NCBI RefSeq assembly: GCF_900217905.1
Contig: NZ_OBMO01000019.1
Location: 1-64,000 of the forward strand
Direction: 5' to 3'
Source: Alloalcanivorax xenomutans
Lineage (GTDB): Bacteria; Pseudomonadota; Gammaproteobacteria; Pseudomonadales; Alcanivoracaceae
DNA: 64,000 nt
The position numbers and the translations under genes are program-made. The notes beneath the pieces were generated by a model that saw only the letters and a program-made list of their open reading frames with translations, made no database searches and was not told where the DNA came from. This document shows positions 61,663-64,000 of this stretch, one piece after another (the first letter of the stretch is position 1; the number at the start of each line of letters is the position of its first letter).

Positions 61663-62427
61663 ATGAGTAAACTGTTTGATCTCACGGGAAAAGTCGCTCT
61701 GATCACCGGCTCCACCCGGGGTATCGGTAAAGCCATCGCCGAGGAAATGGCCCGCGCCGGCGCCAAGGTGGTGATCTCCAGCCGCAAGCCGGAGCCTTGC
61801 CATGAGGTGTGCGAGGCGATCAAGGCGGAAGGTCACGAGGCCATCGCCGTGCCCTGTAACGTGGGCCGCAAGGACGATTTGATGAACCTGGTGGATGAAA
61901 CCCTGGCCGCCTTTGGCAAGATCGATATTCTGGTCTGTAACGCCGCCACCAATCCGGTTTACGGCCCTACCGCGGAAGTCAGCGACGAGGCCTGGGACAA
62001 GATTCTCGACACCAACGTCAAGGGCACTTTCTGGCTGTGCAACCGGGTGCTGCCGATCATGGCCGAGAACGGCGGTGGTAATGTGGTGATTATTTCCAGC
62101 ATCGCCGGATTGCGCGGTAACGCCGTGATTGGCACCTACGGCGTCTCCAAGGCGGCGGAAGCGGCTCTGGCCCGTAACCTGGCGGTGGAGTGGGGACCAA
62201 AGAATATTCGTGTCAACGCCATTGCTCCGGGGCTGGTGCGCACCGATTTCGCCAAGGCTCTGGTGGAAGATCCGGTTCGCCGTCAGCGTGCCGAGGAGCG
62301 CACGCCGGTGCGTCGTATCGGCGATCCGGTGGATATCGCCGGGGTGGCGTTGTTCCTGTCCAGTGCCGGCAGTGCTTACGTAACCGGCCAGACCATCGTG
62401 GCGGACGGTGGCGAGACCATTTGTTGA
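61663..62427 (+). CDS. SDR family oxidoreductase (second SDR paired with an APH kinase)
   Basis: 254 residues; TGSTRGIG, CNAATNPVYG in place of NNAG, YGVSK active site and a C-terminal VTGQTIVADGGETIC. It shares start, length and the unusual Asn-Ala-Ala-x-Asn-Pro block with the SDR at 30978-31742. An AGGAGAATAACG ribosome site fits the ATG. The APH kinase gene follows after 81 bp; in the other copy the kinase comes before the SDR. Confidence 0.92.
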   Translation: MSKLFDLTGKVALITGSTRGIGKAIAEEMARAGAKVVISSRKPEPCHEVCEAIKAEGHEAIAVPCNVGRKDDLMNLVDETLAAFGKIDILVCNAATNPVYGPTAEVSDEAWDKILDTNVKGTFWLCNRVLPIMAENGGGNVVIISSIAGLRGNAVIGTYGVSKAAEAALARNLAVEWGPKNIRVNAIAPGLVRTDFAKALVEDPVRRQRAEERTPVRRIGDPVDIAGVALFLSSAGSAYVTGQTIVADGGETIC

Positions 62428-62508
62428 TGGCCGCGGGCGCGCCGCATTTGCTTTTGCGGACCGCGACCGGCGTTAGAGGCAAACGCTAAGCGATTTTTGA
62501 GGTTCCTT

Positions 62509-63567
62509 ATGGAAGGTCAACCGGAACTGGTGCCGGTCCTTGAGGCCCATCGTTTCGATGAATCCCGTCTGTCCCGGTATCTGGATCAGGCCGGGCTGTT
62601 GGCAGGGGCGTTGCGGGTGCAACAGTTCCAGGGCGGACAGTCCAACCCCACCTATCTGCTGGAAAGTGGCGAGCGCCGCTACGTTCTGCGCAAGAAGCCG
62701 CCGGGTAAGGTGTTGCCCTCGGCGCATCAGGTGGACCGCGAATACCGGGTGATGAAGGCATTGGGCGAGCATAGCGACGTGCCGGTGCCGACCATGCGTG
62801 CTCTCTGCGAGGACGATGACGTCATTGGCACCAGCTTTTACGTCATGGATTTCGTGCCCGGACGGGTATTTTCCGAGCCGCTGCTGGAATGCCTGCCCAC
62901 TGATCAGCAACGCCGTGCTGTCTATGAGGCCATGGTGGACACGCTGGCCAAGCTGCACAGCGTTGATTACAAGGCCGCTGGTTTGGAGGATTTTGGACGT
63001 CCTCAAGGGTATGTGGCACGCCAGGTGAAACGCTGGCGGGCTCAGTACGAGGCCTCGAAGACCGACGACCTGCCGGCCATGGACAACCTGATCGACTGGC
63101 TCGAGGAGCACATTCCCGAGGACGACAGTGCCGCCATTGCTCACGGTGACTTCCGCATGGGCAATCTGCTGCTGGCGCCGGATCAGCCGAGGGTAGTGGC
63201 GGTGCTGGATTGGGAGCTGGCCACCATTGGTCATCCGCTGGCTGATCTGGCTTACTTCTGTCTGCCATATCATCTGCCCCACGGTATTCAAGGGGTACGC
63301 GGTCTGGACGGTCTGGATCTGAGCGAGCGCGGTATTCCCGATGAGCGTGCATTGCTGGAGCGTTACTGTCGCGGTTGTGGCCGCGATGGCATCAGCGACT
63401 GGCCGGTATTCCTGGCCTTCGCGCTGTTCCGCACCGCGGCGATCCTGCAGGGGGTTTATGCCCGGGCCCTGCAGGGCAACGCCAGCAATCGTGACGCGTT
63501 GGAAGTCGGTAAGCGGGCCGGACTGATGGCCGAGCGCGGCTGGCAAATCGCCCGCATGCACCAATAG
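62509..63567 (+). CDS. APH-fold phosphotransferase (second LvaA/ACAD10-kinase-like copy)
   Basis: 352 residues. FQGGQSNPTYLLESGERRYVLRKKPPGKVLPSAHQVDREYRVM and IAHGDFRMGNLLLAPDQPRVVAVLDWELATIGHPLADLAY (in pieces) are the same motifs as in the protein at 29811-30842, with the catalytic HGD-x4-N and DWE Asp intact. The ATG at 62509 follows TTGAGG; a TTG at 62497 is also in frame. No acyl-CoA dehydrogenase gene stands beside this copy, unlike the first, so it may share the distant one or serve another substrate. Confidence 0.92.
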   Translation: MEGQPELVPVLEAHRFDESRLSRYLDQAGLLAGALRVQQFQGGQSNPTYLLESGERRYVLRKKPPGKVLPSAHQVDREYRVMKALGEHSDVPVPTMRALCEDDDVIGTSFYVMDFVPGRVFSEPLLECLPTDQQRRAVYEAMVDTLAKLHSVDYKAAGLEDFGRPQGYVARQVKRWRAQYEASKTDDLPAMDNLIDWLEEHIPEDDSAAIAHGDFRMGNLLLAPDQPRVVAVLDWELATIGHPLADLAYFCLPYHLPHGIQGVRGLDGLDLSERGIPDERALLERYCRGCGRDGISDWPVFLAFALFRTAAILQGVYARALQGNASNRDALEVGKRAGLMAERGWQIARMHQ

Positions 63568-63660
63568 CCCGATCGGCGAGCGTCATCATCGCTTCACGCC
63601 GGCCGTACAACATTGGCGGCGCGGACGGTAAACAAGAATTCGGACAACACAGGAGCCACC

Positions 63661-64000
63661 ATGAAGCCCTTCCAACGTATCCTTCTTACCAATGACGATG
63701 GCATCGACGCCCCCGGTCTGAAAGTGGCCGAGGCGATCGCCGCGGAACTGGCCGAGGAGGTCTGGGTGGTGGCGCCGGAGCATGATCAAAGCGGGGTGGG
63801 GCAGAGTATTTCGCTGCACAGTCCTTTGCGGGTATATCATCACGGTGAGCGCCGCTATGCGGTTTCCGGCACGCCGGCGGATTGTGTCCTGTTCGCCATG
63901 GCCGAATGGCTGGAGGAAACGCCGCCGGACCTGGTGCTGTCCGGGGTCAACTGCGGCGCCAATCTGAGTGACTCGGTGATGTATTCCGGTACGGTTGGCG
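63661..64000 (+). CDS. surE: 5'/3'-nucleotidase SurE (cut by window end)
   Basis: The first 113 codons are present. [16 protein letters not shown] carries the metal-binding Asp pair (NDDG), [28 protein letters not shown] the second conserved block with Ser, and [12 protein letters not shown] plus [21 protein letters not shown] the substrate and metal (Asn) loops. SurE dephosphorylates nucleotides and is usually in an operon with pcm and nlpD or rpoS, which would lie to the right. CAGGAGCCACC precedes the ATG. Confidence 0.95.
   Translation, partial: MKPFQRILLTNDDGIDAPGLKVAEAIAAELAEEVWVVAPEHDQSGVGQSISLHSPLRVYHHGERRYAVSGTPADCVLFAMAEWLEETPPDLVLSGVNCGANLSDSVMYSGTVG

Noticed and set aside
60727..61836. 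369-codon minus-strand frame across the efflux repressor
   Set aside because: Antisense to the TetR gene and spanning its operator; no family features.
1..64000. CRISPR arrays, rRNA genes or prophage modules
   Set aside because: No regularly spaced repeats, no rRNA-like sequence and no phage structural genes were seen.

Overview
The window is GC-rich, dense in genes and typical of an aerobic, lipid- and alcohol-degrading gammaproteobacterium. A quinoprotein ethanol-oxidation regulon (exaA-type dehydrogenase, cytochrome c-550, ErcS-type kinase), several beta-oxidation operons, an AcrAB/Mex-type efflux operon with an AcrR-like operator and a perfect FNR/ANR box all fit an Alcanivorax/Alloalcanivorax- or Pseudomonas-like genome. 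I favour Alcanivoracaceae, but this is inference from gene content, not a search.

Layout. 1-81: last 26 codons of an IS3-type transposase. 0.2-8.9 kb: mixed housekeeping and accessory genes (AbgT transporter, membrane adenylate cyclase, nitroreductase/thioesterase/MAPEG operon, tRNA-Ser(GGA) followed by a duplicated tRNA 3' end, a 59-aa membrane protein, a tautomerase divergent from a LysR regulator with a clear LysR box, epoxide hydrolase, lipoprotein). 9-10.7 kb: DUF1302 outer-membrane protein, followed by a 1.27-kb non-coding stretch with two 75-bp repeats. 12-16.9 kb: complete LivKHMGF-type ABC importer. 17.3-20.4 kb: acyl-CoA ligase plus ACS-family MFS importer.

20.7-25.8 kb (minus strand): a self-contained beta-oxidation operon (two acyl-CoA dehydrogenases, MaoC hydratase, MFE-2-like SDR, thiolase) divergent from a TetR regulator. 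The thiolase transcript ends in an unusual multibranched terminator. 26.8-34.4 kb: enoyl-CoA hydratase, phosphatase, then an ACAD10/11-like dehydrogenase, an APH-fold kinase, three SDRs and an SMP-30 lactonase. Together they resemble the phosphate-elimination route for 4-hydroxyacyl-CoA (LvaA/LvaC, ACAD10/11) and suggest gamma-lactone/4-hydroxyacid catabolism. 34.7-41.2 kb: nitrilase, a degenerate AAA+ TyrR-like regulator, aldehyde dehydrogenase, SDR, IclR regulator and thioesterase.

41.4-53.3 kb: alcohol-oxidation regulon: LuxR-type response regulator, FIST protein, ErcS-type hybrid kinase, CxxxCW protein, pentapeptide-repeat protein, PQQ dehydrogenase, cytochrome c-550, SoxYZ-like carrier, metallohydrolase, ExaC aldehyde dehydrogenase and a zinc alcohol dehydrogenase behind an ANR box. 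53.5-60.8 kb: porin and RND tripartite efflux pump with its TetR repressor. 61.7-63.6 kb: a second SDR plus APH-kinase pair paralogous to the one at 30 kb. The window ends inside surE.
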